From assembly GCF_014337215.1 (NCBI RefSeq), contig NZ_CP060635.1:1501501-1565500 (forward strand): a DNA stretch of 64,000 nucleotides, written 5' to 3'. Under the pieces are notes generated by a model that was not told where the DNA came from, did no database searches, and saw nothing but the letters and a program-made list of their open reading frames with translations. Positions 25,931 to 34,782 of the stretch are shown piece after piece; the first letter of the stretch is position 1, and each line of letters begins with the position of its first letter. The position numbers and the translations under genes were made by a program. The DNA comes from Wansuia hejianensis. GTDB taxonomy: Bacteria; Bacillota; Clostridia; Lachnospirales; Lachnospiraceae.

Positions 25931-27301
25931 TTATCTTTCAGCCCATGCCGGTGCCGGGAATTCGCATTCTGGTTCTCCCACCATTGATACTGGTCCTATT
26001 ACTTTATATTCGCCATCAATGATCTGCGTCATAACGTTGCTGCATTTTGTATTCTGATGGGTCTGACCATCGCTTCTTTCATCTGCAAAATATACACCAT
26101 CATACTGCATCAATGAAAGCTCAGGATCATCAGAATCAAGATCCGTTGCCAAAAATGCCTCTACAATCTTATCTGCATCCGTTGATGCCGCACGTTCTAA
26201 AACATTAGCCAGGATTCCTGAATTAAAGTATCCAAAAGCACTGTACTCATCAAGTTCTTCACCATAAAGTGAACTGTATTTTTCGTTAATTGCCGCACCT
26301 TCTTCACCTTTATAATCAAGAACGCCAAGGCTCCACCCTGCCTCTGCAATTACATAATTGGATAATTCACCAACATTAGCAATGTAATCTGAAGATGTAA
26401 ATCCACCGCCACATGCGACAATAGTAGCATCACATTGATATTCTGACATCTGCTGAGTAAATAATACCGCATCATTCAAATAGCACATGGGAAATACAAT
26501 TTCAGCGCCCGAGGATTTTACTTTATTAATAATCGAACTAAAATCCGAATTATTCGATGTAAATGCTTCTTCTACCACCAATTCCCCGCCATTCTGTTCA
26601 ACATATCTTTTTACCATATCATAGCAGCTCATACCCCAATCAGTATTTTCATAAACAACTGCGTATTTCTGAGGCATATATCCATATACATCATTATAAC
26701 TGTTGAAGAAATCAAAGATAGTAGAGCCTGCATCATCAATACATACATTTGCCCGGAACACATAATTGTAATTATTCTTCATAATCTCATCTGCACAAGA
26801 TGATGTGAGCAGATAGGGAACTCCATATTTTTCAGCGATTGGCGCTGTAGCTGCACCTGCCGCACTCTGATATGGCCCAATGAGGATATCCACATCTTCC
26901 TGCTGGATTAAACGTTCAATCTCAGTAACAGCCACCTCAGAAGAGCTGGTTGTATCTGCAACTACAAGGTTTACCTTAGCTCCTCCCATGGATTTAATTC
27001 CACCATTTTCATTATAATCTTCAAAAAACATTTCAATAGCGTTTTTTGTTTTGACGCCCATTGCCGATGTGTCACCAGTAAGTGGAAGAAGGACACCAAT
27101 GGTAACCGAATCCATATCCGCTTCTCCTGTATTTCCTTTACTCGACGAGGAAGTTTTCTCACTACCCGATGATTCACTACTTACATTTCCTGTTGTTGCA
27201 CTTGATGTAGCAGAACTACTGCCGCTGTCACCACAACCTGCAATTACCCCCGCCAACATAACTGATGACGCTACCATTGCCAACACTTTTTTGACTTTCA
27301 T
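25931..27301 (-). CDS. Liv-type substrate-binding lipoprotein
   Basis: A 456-residue periplasmic-binding-type protein of the Leu/Ile/Val-binding (peripla_BP_6) family. Residues 1-22 are a lipoprotein signal ending in LAGVIAGC, then a Ser-rich linker. TIGVLLPLTGDTSAMGVKTKNAIEMF is the conserved start of the fold, and IGPYQSAAGAATAPIAEKYG the ligand-site strand. It captures the substrate for LivHMGF. The family also serves amides, urea and aromatic acids, so the ligand is not fixed. The start at 27299-27301 has GGAG seven bases upstream. Confidence 0.87.
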   Translation of the reverse strand: MKVKKVLAMVASSVMLAGVIAGCGDSGSSSATSSATTGNVSSESSGSEKTSSSSKGNTGEADMDSVTIGVLLPLTGDTSAMGVKTKNAIEMFFEDYNENGGIKSMGGAKVNLVVADTTSSSEVAVTEIERLIQQEDVDILIGPYQSAAGAATAPIAEKYGVPYLLTSSCADEIMKNNYNYVFRANVCIDDAGSTIFDFFNSYNDVYGYMPQKYAVVYENTDWGMSCYDMVKRYVEQNGGELVVEEAFTSNNSDFSSIINKVKSSGAEIVFPMCYLNDAVLFTQQMSEYQCDATIVACGGGFTSSDYIANVGELSNYVIAEAGWSLGVLDYKGEEGAAINEKYSSLYGEELDEYSAFGYFNSGILANVLERAASTDADKIVEAFLATDLDSDDPELSLMQYDGVYFADERSDGQTHQNTKCSNVMTQIIDGEYKVIGPVSMVGEPECEFPAPAWAER

Positions 27302-27373
27302 ACACATTCTCCTTTAATTAATTTTTTTATTATACTCATTCTAAGCATAATCAATCTTGTTTCTTCATTATTG

Positions 27374-28570
27374 CTAATGAATCATTTCAAGCCCGCCGGC
27401 TACAGGTACTGCCTGACCCGTTTCATACTGCTGTTCTATACAGTACATCATTGCCCTGGCCACATCTAACGGCTGACATCCCCTCTCAAATATTTCCTGT
27501 GAAAAGTACCATTTCCGTACATCATCCGGGTTCCTGGCACCTTCTACCTTGTCTGCCTTAAAATATTTCACAAACAAGCCATTTTCCGGATCACCCCACA
27601 TCGGTCCGTCATAATAATTCCCAGGGCATACTGCATTTACTTTTATCCGGTATTTCACCAGTTCACGCGAAATGCTCTGAACCAGTCCGATACCGCCGAA
27701 TTTACTTCCGCAATAAGCGGAATTGTTCAGCCAACCCTTTAATCCAGCTTTGGAATTAGTCTGGATTATGTCAGCATAATATTCTTCATTAAAGCTGTGC
27801 TGAATCTTCATAGGACGCGACGCATATTTGGTCACAATAAAAAAGCCCGTATAGTTGATGTCCGTCACTCTTCTGAATACTTCCAACGAAAGCTGCTCCA
27901 AGCTGCCTGCTTCGCTGATACCGGCATTGCTGCACATAACGTCTATGCCGCCGTATTCCCGTATCATCAAATTAACCATTTTTCTTACAGATTCTTCTTT
28001 TGATACATCACATGCCACTGCCAAAGCATTTCTGCAGCCTGTACTATTATTTATTTCCAGTGCAACCGCTTCCGCTTTCGCAATATTTATATCTGCTATG
28101 ACTATTTGCGCCCCATTGTCAGCTAAGATTCGCGCTATCTCCATTCCAAATCCCTGTGCCCCTCCTGTGACAGCCACAATACGGCCCTCCAGCCTTTTAT
28201 CCACTACAGGGCATACTGTGCTGGGATGGATATACTGTATATGGCCAGTAATGCAATGGGCTTTTTTATCTGCCTCCTCTTTTGATTCGGCCCAGACAAA
28301 AATACCCATTTTTTCTATTTTCAACAAATCCACATGATCAATTAGCCCCCTGGCTCTGCTGAGCGTTTCATATATCTCTAAAATACTCTCGGCCCGGTCG
28401 ATGTATAAACCTTTCAATGAAGTCTGATCCTCAATTTCTTCAATTGTGGCTTCGCTTTCACCTGCAAATACTACGATGGGAAATTTGCACGCAGATATAC
28501 ATCCTCTGATGGCAGGGGCAACATTCTCAGGAATAAATTCTTTTACAAACTCTTCTTTCATTATTTTCAT
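27374..28570 (-). CDS. SDR family oxidoreductase with an extra N-terminal domain
   Basis: A 398-residue protein: residues from about 125 to the end are a short-chain dehydrogenase with GGAQGFG as the nucleotide loop, CSNAG and the YCGSK active-site pair. The first 120 residues are an additional domain (IRGCISACKFPIVVFAGES...) lacking any catalytic motif I recognise. The arrangement resembles the C-terminal part of bifunctional aldolase/dehydrogenases of the RhaD type, and clostridial sorbitol-6-phosphate-dehydrogenase-like proteins. It is the first gene before the liv set, so it likely oxidises the imported compound or a product. The start has GTGAGG upstream. Confidence 0.75.
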   Translation of the reverse strand: MKIMKEEFVKEFIPENVAPAIRGCISACKFPIVVFAGESEATIEEIEDQTSLKGLYIDRAESILEIYETLSRARGLIDHVDLLKIEKMGIFVWAESKEEADKKAHCITGHIQYIHPSTVCPVVDKRLEGRIVAVTGGAQGFGMEIARILADNGAQIVIADINIAKAEAVALEINNSTGCRNALAVACDVSKEESVRKMVNLMIREYGGIDVMCSNAGISEAGSLEQLSLEVFRRVTDINYTGFFIVTKYASRPMKIQHSFNEEYYADIIQTNSKAGLKGWLNNSAYCGSKFGGIGLVQSISRELVKYRIKVNAVCPGNYYDGPMWGDPENGLFVKYFKADKVEGARNPDDVRKWYFSQEIFERGCQPLDVARAMMYCIEQQYETGQAVPVAGGLEMIH

Positions 28571-28629
28571 ATTCTCTAACCTCACCCGCACATTATATAA
28601 TCTTATATGTATTTTATAATTATATTTTT

Positions 28630-28658
28630 ATATTATCATCACCATACTTTACCGTCAA
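28630..28658 (-). promoter_or_regulatory. Probable promoter of the SDR-liv operon
   Basis: On the minus strand TTGACG (28653-28658), a 17-bp spacer and TAATAT (28630-28635). The palindrome TATAATTATA at 28615-28624 lies at the expected start of transcription, a position suited to an operator. Confidence 0.55.
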
Positions 28659-28794
28659 TCTATTTTTGCTTCGATGCAAAGTTTCTATATTTCAACTAAT
28701 TTTTTCCTTTATTTTTTGTTAACATTAACAAGATCTCCGATGATCATTCAAACAATCCATCCTGTATCTTTATAATAATTAAAAATTAAAAGGA

Positions 28795-28824
28795 TTGACA
28801 CAAGGAATATTTTCCATATATAAT
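28795..28824 (+). promoter_or_regulatory. Probable promoter of the GntR regulator gene
   Basis: TTGACA (28795-28800), an 18-bp spacer and TATAAT (28819-28824), a strong consensus. The spacer contains the near palindrome GGAATATTTTCC (28804-28815), a possible operator. The resulting leader before the regulator gene is about 230 bases. No other gene is seen in the 28571-29058 interval. Confidence 0.65.
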
Positions 28825-29058
28825 TATTAAAAGCATTTTTATTTAAAATTCACTTGAATATAATAATAAACTATTAAACTGAAGGCAAAACAATGTTGAA
28901 CAAAGTACGCGGAAGATTCCAGAGAAGCCCAACAAAGACGGAATCCTCCACTATTTGGATGGCATGGGGATTTTACAGAAAAAGTCATAAAAAAATCGCC
29001 CGGGACAACCATCTTCACAATGTTTTTGTCCTGTGCGAAGTTAAAGAATGGATCAATT

Positions 29059-29757
29059 ATGTCAAAAGTAAAAAATGTAGCAATCAAATCAACTATCTAC
29101 AAGTATATTCGCAGTCTGATTCTGACCGGCCAGCTTAAGCAGGGAGACCGGATTCCGGAAGCTGCCATAGCCGCCGCTTTAAACGTGAGTAAAACACCGG
29201 TCAGAGAGGCGATCCGCCAGCTTTCATGGGAAGGGCTTATCGTAACTGAGACGAATAAATCTCCCAGTGTCCGCATACTCGATGAAGCGACGATCAGCGA
29301 CCTCGCTACCGTCAGATGGCAGCACGAAAAACTAAATATACCGCTGGTCACATACAATGGGAGTAATAAAGATTTTGATAGTTTGGAAGAACTCGCCCGG
29401 CAATGTTTATACTATAATTCTCAAAACGACTTAAATCTGCGCAATAAATATGACGCAAAGTTTCATCTCAAATTGTATGAAATAGGGAAAAATACGATAC
29501 TTTATAACTTACAGCAGCGTCTTGAATTATTAGTCCAGCTATGGCAGGCTTCCCGGATCACCGACAGCCAAACGCTGCTCTCCGGGCTGCAGCAGCACCT
29601 TACGCTTGTGGATATTTTAAGAAAACGAGACTCTGAAAATGCTTTAAGATTATTGTACGATCATTTTACATGCTCGTACGGCGTGACAATTCATATATCA
29701 AATGATAACTTTTTACCCAAAGACAGCGAGCACTCCCGGCCGTCTAATTTATTTTAG
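29059..29757 (+). CDS. GntR-family transcriptional regulator (FCD subfamily)
   Basis: A 232-residue regulator transcribed away from the SDR-liv operon. The N-terminal winged helix has YIRSLILTGQLKQGDRI, the recognition helix region LNVSKTPVREAIRQLSWEGL and a wing. The rest is an all-helical ligand-binding domain of FCD type with His residues (KFHLKLYEIG, HLTLVDILRKRD) that usually bind a metal and an organic acid. I use the ATG at 29059 because it matches where the family begins; the ribosome-binding site is weak. The divergent layout suggests control of the SDR-liv operon and perhaps the downstream catabolic genes. Confidence 0.85.
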   Translation: MSKVKNVAIKSTIYKYIRSLILTGQLKQGDRIPEAAIAAALNVSKTPVREAIRQLSWEGLIVTETNKSPSVRILDEATISDLATVRWQHEKLNIPLVTYNGSNKDFDSLEELARQCLYYNSQNDLNLRNKYDAKFHLKLYEIGKNTILYNLQQRLELLVQLWQASRITDSQTLLSGLQQHLTLVDILRKRDSENALRLLYDHFTCSYGVTIHISNDNFLPKDSEHSRPSNLF

Positions 29758-29780
29758 TTATACATCCGGCGTCATTAGTT

Positions 29781-29813
29781 CCCATGAGACATGCGTTTGT
29801 TATGTCTCATGGG
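29781..29813 (+). terminator. Terminator after the GntR gene
   Basis: A perfect 12-bp stem (CCCATGAGACAT / ATGTCTCATGGG) followed by TTTT, between the converging GntR and DUF362 genes. Confidence 0.8.
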
Positions 29814-29824
29814 TTTTCCGTTGC

Positions 29825-30958
29825 TCACTTCACTTTAATCGCCTTATGCGGGCACATTTCCTGACAGCAGAAACAGCGGATACATTTTCTGTAGTCATAG
29901 ACCGGCGGCTGATTTCTGCCGTTTGCAAAAGAAATTGCCTTCCCTTCCACCGGACAGCTTTCCACACAGACACCGCATTTTTTGCACTGTTCGGGCAGTA
30001 TCCGGGGTTTTCTCTGAAAGATCCTGAAAAAGCTCACCGCTCCCATCCAGCCTTTGATCTTCTCTTTCTTTCTGTTCACCCGGAAATCCGGGTTTCCATA
30101 TCGTTCTGCAGCTTCCTGCAGGCTGACTGTCCCCTCCGGCGTGACAAGCTCTATCTTTTCCTCCCGCCAAACGCCCAGTCCCATCTGCTCACCGCATACA
30201 TTCGTTGGCACCAGATCAGGGGCCAGATGGACCAGACGGCAAAACACGCTGTCCAGCGCTACCGGATCTGTCGAGAACAGCAGAACATTCATCGGTACCG
30301 GGTCGCCCGACGTGGGGCCGTTGCCTTCCATCGCCACGATTCCGTCCATCACATACAGCCTGGGCTTCACCTTCAGGTTCAGATCCGCCAGCATCCTGGC
30401 AAAACTTTCGGGGCTGGGATATGCGGTATGTCCCTTAGCCTTGTTCAGGCCCTGGATGCAGCCATACTGGTTTTTCACCGCGCCTGTAATATGCTCCAGC
30501 GCATGGGTTTTCATCTTGCTGACACTGATGATAGCGTCCGCTTCACATACATCCCTGGCCATCATAAATTCCTTCGCGTGAACTCCCTTTGGATAACTGA
30601 CACGCACAGATTCCTTAAATTCCGCCAAGGAAACTCCATATTTTTCAAAGGCTGCCGCCATTCCCGACTCCTGCATGATCTTCAGCGGAGAACCGAAGCC
30701 ACAGGAATCCCCGGCATGTACGTCCTCATAGCCTTCCTCCCTCAGCAGGCGGGCCAGCGCCGCGGCTACCGCCGGATGCGTGATCACTGCCCGGTCTGCC
30801 GGCGCGCTGCGCACCAGATTCAGCTTCAGCAGCACTCTTTCCTTGGTATCTATCACAGACCGAAGGCCTCCCAGAAGCCTCAGCCCCTCTTTCATCCCTT
30901 CGTACACCTGCCCCTCTTCATAGGACGGACAGGGTATCAAAATCACTCTGCTTTTCAT
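29825..30958 (-). CDS. DUF362 protein with two 4Fe-4S ferredoxin motifs
   Basis: A 377-residue protein. The main part is DUF362 (residues 1 to about 300; VLLKLNLVRSAPADRAVITHPAVAAA, KMKTHALEHITGAVKNQYG). The C-terminus is a two-cluster ferredoxin with CKKCGVCVESCP and CIRCFCCQEMCP. The family is common in anaerobes and is presumed to transfer electrons, but its reaction is not established. The start at 30956-30958 has GAAAGGAAG upstream. It forms a single-gene unit between terminators. Confidence 0.85.
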   Translation of the reverse strand: MKSRVILIPCPSYEEGQVYEGMKEGLRLLGGLRSVIDTKERVLLKLNLVRSAPADRAVITHPAVAAALARLLREEGYEDVHAGDSCGFGSPLKIMQESGMAAAFEKYGVSLAEFKESVRVSYPKGVHAKEFMMARDVCEADAIISVSKMKTHALEHITGAVKNQYGCIQGLNKAKGHTAYPSPESFARMLADLNLKVKPRLYVMDGIVAMEGNGPTSGDPVPMNVLLFSTDPVALDSVFCRLVHLAPDLVPTNVCGEQMGLGVWREEKIELVTPEGTVSLQEAAERYGNPDFRVNRKKEKIKGWMGAVSFFRIFQRKPRILPEQCKKCGVCVESCPVEGKAISFANGRNQPPVYDYRKCIRCFCCQEMCPHKAIKVK

Positions 30959-31049
30959 GCGCACTTCCTTTCTACCTTCCTTATCATAAGCAAAATCGGC
31001 AAATTCGTCAAGCGCGTCTCCGGATATTCTTCCGCTTTTCCGGCATGAA

Positions 31050-31076
31050 AAAGAGCCTGCAAACAGCAGACTCTTT
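31050..31076 (-). terminator. Intrinsic terminator downstream of the UroD-like gene
   Basis: Arms AAAGAGCCTGC and GCAGACTCTTT (one mismatch) around a short loop, followed on the minus strand by five T. The transcript of the UroD-like gene would read through the 180-bp repeat before ending here. Confidence 0.65.
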
Positions 31077-31081
31077 CTCAT

Positions 31082-31261
31082 GTCATAGGAAAGTTCATCC
31101 TATGAAATAAAACCCTCCGAGGGATGCACAACACGATGTGGGCTTGTTCACTAAGCTCATTTCATTCGTTAAGTGAGCCAATGCCTCCGCGCTAAGGAAA
31201 TATGGCCGCTGAGGCGGCCGCGCTCCGGTGCGGGAGTCCGGCAAGCCGGACTCTTTGTACA
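31082..31261. repeat. Structured ~180-bp dispersed repeat, copy A
   Basis: A non-coding element starting with hairpin TCATAGGA/TCCTATGA and ending with hairpin GAGTCCGGC/GCCGGACTC. Its centre has GATGTGGGCTTGTTCACTAA and a weak hairpin TCACTAA/TTAAGTGA. A reverse-orientation copy is at 50705-50884; by eye about 16 of 180 positions differ, with two runs of more than 35 identical bases. It lies in the 3' region of the UroD-like gene. Confidence 0.85.
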
Positions 31262-31328
31262 AGGATGGCGAGGGTGCTCTGAAATTCAGACCACCCTCAA
31301 TGTATGAAAATTACTTGCAGGCTATTGT

Positions 31329-32516
31329 TTACAGATCAGCGCCGCACTGAGCCATGACATCTTTCAGACGCTCAATATAATATCTGTAATTTTCCAGGGA
31401 CGCCGACGGCGGGACCTGGTGGTCCGCTCCGACGATATAACCGCCCTGACGCACGACCGGAAGGATCCGGTTAAATTCTTCGTCAATAGCTTCTTTTCCA
31501 TCGGCGATGCGAAGCTTATTATAGCCTCCGATAAATTTCAAAGTGGGGAAGTTTTCTCTCACTTTTACGATATCCATGCCGGCATTCACATCCATCGGCA
31601 GGAATCCGTCTACGCCCGCGTCCATGAAGTTGGGTATCATCATCATGAAATCTCCGTCGGTATCCACAAACACATTACCGACGCCTCTCGCCTTGAGCAT
31701 CGGGATCAGCTTCCTGTAGTAGGAGCCCACAAACTCGTCGAACATAGCCCCTGAAATCATCGGGCCGTTCTTTCCGCTCAGGTCTTCCATGATATATACG
31801 ATATCCGGCTGAATGAGTTCGATCACCTTCATCAGCTTTGTCGTGTACACACCCAGCATGTAATCGCAGATATCGTGAAGCAACTCCGGATCTTCATAGA
31901 AGGAATACAGATGCTCTTCATCTCCCAGAAGCTCTCTGGGCACCCAGAAGAATCCTTCAATATTCAGGCGGATCGGGAAATCCCCGCGGTCATGCCGTTC
32001 CTTCAGCGGCAGATAGGCCGCTTCGATGGCCGCATCTGTAAAGTGTTTTTCAAGCTCAATATCACCGTGCTCCTTCATCCGCTTCCAGTCATCTTCTGTC
32101 GAGATGATCGGCTTATAGGGAATTTCGATCCCGTTAGGAAGCTTCCTGATATTCTGCCTGCCGAAAACGTCCTGCTTGATAATATGCTCGTCTGTCTCTT
32201 CGATGATTTTTTCTTCAAAACGGCGGAACGGAAGCACAAAATGCGCTCTCCTGACCGGGTCAAAACCCAGATACTGTTCATATTCCATGACGCCTTCGCC
32301 CCAGCTCACCGGCAGATACTTTTCCGGATTATCATTCTCATGCTTTCCTACGATATCATTGGTGATATCCTTCGCACCGTCGGCAATCTCTGCCGGAATG
32401 CCTTCCTGTTTATATCTCTGCGTGGTTAAAACCCAGGGATAAAACGTCTCCTCAATCGATCCTCTGTCCGGCTTCTGAAAATCCAGGGTCATCCGTTCTC
32501 TTTCTCTGTTTGTCAT
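31329..32516 (-). CDS. Uroporphyrinogen decarboxylase-fold protein (corrinoid methyltransferase-like)
   Basis: A 395-residue protein of the UroD/MtaA/CmuA superfamily, which in anaerobes mostly transfers methyl groups between substrates, corrinoid proteins and cofactors. Seen are MTNRERERMTLDFQKPDR at the start, DIVYIMEDLSGKNGPMIS, VFVDTDGDFMMMIPNFMDAGVDGFLP and GGYIVGADHQVPPSASLENY, the usual C-terminal motif with metal-site residues. True haem-pathway UroD lacks this layout. No corrinoid protein is adjacent. GGAGGTG precedes the start. The AraC gene just upstream on the same strand is the likely regulator. Confidence 0.78.
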   Translation of the reverse strand: MTNRERERMTLDFQKPDRGSIEETFYPWVLTTQRYKQEGIPAEIADGAKDITNDIVGKHENDNPEKYLPVSWGEGVMEYEQYLGFDPVRRAHFVLPFRRFEEKIIEETDEHIIKQDVFGRQNIRKLPNGIEIPYKPIISTEDDWKRMKEHGDIELEKHFTDAAIEAAYLPLKERHDRGDFPIRLNIEGFFWVPRELLGDEEHLYSFYEDPELLHDICDYMLGVYTTKLMKVIELIQPDIVYIMEDLSGKNGPMISGAMFDEFVGSYYRKLIPMLKARGVGNVFVDTDGDFMMMIPNFMDAGVDGFLPMDVNAGMDIVKVRENFPTLKFIGGYNKLRIADGKEAIDEEFNRILPVVRQGGYIVGADHQVPPSASLENYRYYIERLKDVMAQCGADL

Positions 32517-32558
32517 AAAAACACCTCCGCACAATTGTTCTTACGTTTCTATACGTCT

Positions 32559-32567
32559 ATTATAGCA
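32559..32567 (-). promoter_or_regulatory. Extended -10 promoter of the UroD-like gene
   Basis: On the minus strand TGCTATAAT, a perfect extended -10 element, 43 bases before the start codon. No clear -35 is seen, which is acceptable for this class. Confidence 0.5.
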
Positions 32568-32598
32568 AATGTGCGGCGGAATTCTTTGGGCAGAACGG

Positions 32599-33531
32599 CT
32601 ATTTTATAGGGGTATCCTGTACTTTTTGATCCTCTTCGTTCTCTGTAATTGTCATGTGGGTCTTTTTATACTGTTTGGGAGAGGTGCCTTTCTGTTTACG
32701 GAACAGGCCATAGAAATATTTCATATCCTGATACCCAACGTCATAGGCGATCTCCGTCACTGACCGGGAAGTGCTTTTCAGCAGCTCACAGGCCTTCTGA
32801 ATGCGTATCGACTGAAGCATTGCCACCAGCGTGGTCCCTGTCACATCTTTAAAGATCCGGCTGAAATAGCTGGGGCTCAGATAATATTTGGATGCCAGAT
32901 CTCCCACCTGGATCTCCCCGGCATAGTGCTCCTCCATATACTCAATGGTATTCTGCACCATCAGCCGGTTCAGAGCCGAAGGCCCCTGGCTGTCAGGCGA
33001 AAGCTTTCCCTGCTGCCGGAACACGCGGATCATCAGCTTGACCAGATCGGAACGGATCAGATGGATGTAGCCGATTTCCCGTTTCTCATATTCCTCAAAC
33101 ATTTCCTCAAATATCTGTTCGATTTCCTGGGACGGCGTCCCTGTTAGCTTCAGATAACCGTTCCGGCTGTCAAAGTTCCCGGCGCTCTGAATCAGATACC
33201 GGTAGATGAGCTGGACAAATTCATCATCCCTCCCCAAAGAACCCTCGATAAAATCCGGCTGAAAAATACAGTTATACACCAGAAGCTCCGTCTCTCTGTC
33301 TGCCTGGAACTCATGGACCGTGTTCTTTCCCAATATGAACAGATCTCCCTTGGCGATCCGGAATTCCTGGTCATTTACAGTATGAGAACCGCTTCCCGAA
33401 GCAATGTAGGCGATCTCTATGAAATCATGAAAATGCTTCGGGCGGTGATCCTCAACTACGGCCTTCTGTATGGTAATATCATACTTATCCCGCAGGTAAT
33501 CTCCCGCATAGAGCTTTTCTAATCGTTTCAT
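32599..33531 (-). CDS. AraC-family transcriptional regulator
   Basis: A 310-residue regulator. The N-terminal half is a cupin sensor (HFHDFIEIAYIASGSGSHTVND, GDLFILGKNTVHEF). The C-terminal 100 residues hold the two AraC helix-turn-helix motifs: VGDLASKYYLSPSYFSRIFK and VTEIAYDVGYQDMKYFYGLF. It probably senses a sugar or small metabolite. GGGGGA is upstream. It is co-directional with the UroD-like gene and likely controls it. Confidence 0.88.
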   Translation of the reverse strand: MKRLEKLYAGDYLRDKYDITIQKAVVEDHRPKHFHDFIEIAYIASGSGSHTVNDQEFRIAKGDLFILGKNTVHEFQADRETELLVYNCIFQPDFIEGSLGRDDEFVQLIYRYLIQSAGNFDSRNGYLKLTGTPSQEIEQIFEEMFEEYEKREIGYIHLIRSDLVKLMIRVFRQQGKLSPDSQGPSALNRLMVQNTIEYMEEHYAGEIQVGDLASKYYLSPSYFSRIFKDVTGTTLVAMLQSIRIQKACELLKSTSRSVTEIAYDVGYQDMKYFYGLFRKQKGTSPKQYKKTHMTITENEEDQKVQDTPIK

Positions 33532-33584
33532 CGCTATTCCCCCGGTTCAGCGGTTCTCTTCCTGTGCTCTGTTAAATCAGACTG

Positions 33585-34757
33585 TTAAATTCTCGCGACT
33601 CCTGTCTTTTTCGCAGCCTCTGCCACTGCCTTCGCAACGGCCGGCGCCACCCGTTTGTCAAAAGGATTCGGTATAATATAATCGGGATTCAGGTCTTGTT
33701 CATCGATCAGACCCGCGATCGCATAGGCTGCCGCAACCTTCATCTCATCGTTGATATCCCTGGCTCTCACATCCAGCGTTCCGCGGAAGATTCCCGGGAA
33801 AGCCAGCACGTTGTTAATCTGGTTCGGGAAGTCGCTTCTTCCGGTTCCGATCACGGCCGCCCCTGCTTCCTTCGCCAGTTCCGGCATGATTTCCGGCACC
33901 GGATTCGCCATCGGGAAAAGAATCGGGTTCGGAGCCATGGTCTTTACCATCTCCGGAGTGACTGTTCCAGGCGCGGACACACCGATAAACACATCTGCTC
34001 CCACCAGCATATCAGCCAGGCTGCCTTTTTTCTTCTGGAGGTTGGAAATTTTCGCCATCTCCTGTTTCTCCGCATTCAGCCCTTCTCTTCCTTCATAAAT
34101 TGCCCCGCTGCGGTCGCACATGATCACTTCCTTCAGCCCCAGGCTCACCAGCAGCTTGATGATCGCGATGCCTGCCGCGCCGGCGCCGGAGGTCACCACT
34201 TTAATATCAGACAGCTTCCTTCCCGTCAGCTTCAATGCGTTCAGCATGGCTGCCGTGGTTACGACTGCCGTTCCATGCTGATCATCATGGAAGATCGGGA
34301 TGTCACAGCGCTCTTTCAGCTTTCTCTCTATTTCAAAGCATCTGGGGGCTGAAATATCCTCCAGATTGACGCCGCCGAAGCTGCCTGCCAGCATCGCAAC
34401 AGTCTCCACAATGTCATCTACTTCTTTGCTTCTCACACAGAGAGGGAACGCATCCACTCCGCCGAATACCTTGAACAGGACACATTTCCCTTCCATGACC
34501 GGCATCCCGGCTTCCGGTCCGATATCTCCCAGGCCCAGTACGGCTGTTCCGTCAGTGACGACAGCCACCATATTGCCGCGGCGTGTATATTTATAAGAGA
34601 GATCCACATCCTCCGAAATCTTCAGACAGGGCTCTGCAACTCCCGGAGTGTAGGCAATGGATAAATCCTCCGGTGTCTCCAGCCTTGCGCGGCTGATCAC
34701 CTCGATTTTCCCCTGCCATTTCTCATGTTCTTCCAATGCTTTCTGCTTTACGTCCAT
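33585..34757 (-). CDS. NAD(P)-dependent malic enzyme
   Basis: A 390-residue short bacterial malic enzyme converting malate to pyruvate and CO2. SIAYTPGVAEPC, NMVAVVTDGTAVLGLGDIG, EDISAPRCFEIERKL, FHDDQHGTAVV and VVTSGAGAAGIAIIKLL are all family motifs. No phosphotransacetylase-like tail is present. The start at 34755-34757 has AAGGAG. It lies 25 bases after a lactate/malate-type dehydrogenase, so the pair may interconvert oxaloacetate, malate and pyruvate. Confidence 0.9.
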   Translation of the reverse strand: MDVKQKALEEHEKWQGKIEVISRARLETPEDLSIAYTPGVAEPCLKISEDVDLSYKYTRRGNMVAVVTDGTAVLGLGDIGPEAGMPVMEGKCVLFKVFGGVDAFPLCVRSKEVDDIVETVAMLAGSFGGVNLEDISAPRCFEIERKLKERCDIPIFHDDQHGTAVVTTAAMLNALKLTGRKLSDIKVVTSGAGAAGIAIIKLLVSLGLKEVIMCDRSGAIYEGREGLNAEKQEMAKISNLQKKKGSLADMLVGADVFIGVSAPGTVTPEMVKTMAPNPILFPMANPVPEIMPELAKEAGAAVIGTGRSDFPNQINNVLAFPGIFRGTLDVRARDINDEMKVAAAYAIAGLIDEQDLNPDYIIPNPFDKRVAPAVAKAVAEAAKKTGVARI

Positions 34758-34782
34758 CTTTATTCTCCTTTTATTTGATGAT

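Noticed and set aside
28839..29138. Short frames on both strands in the GntR leader
   Set aside because: They overlap the regulator promoter and leader, lack ribosome-binding sites and show no homology I recognise.
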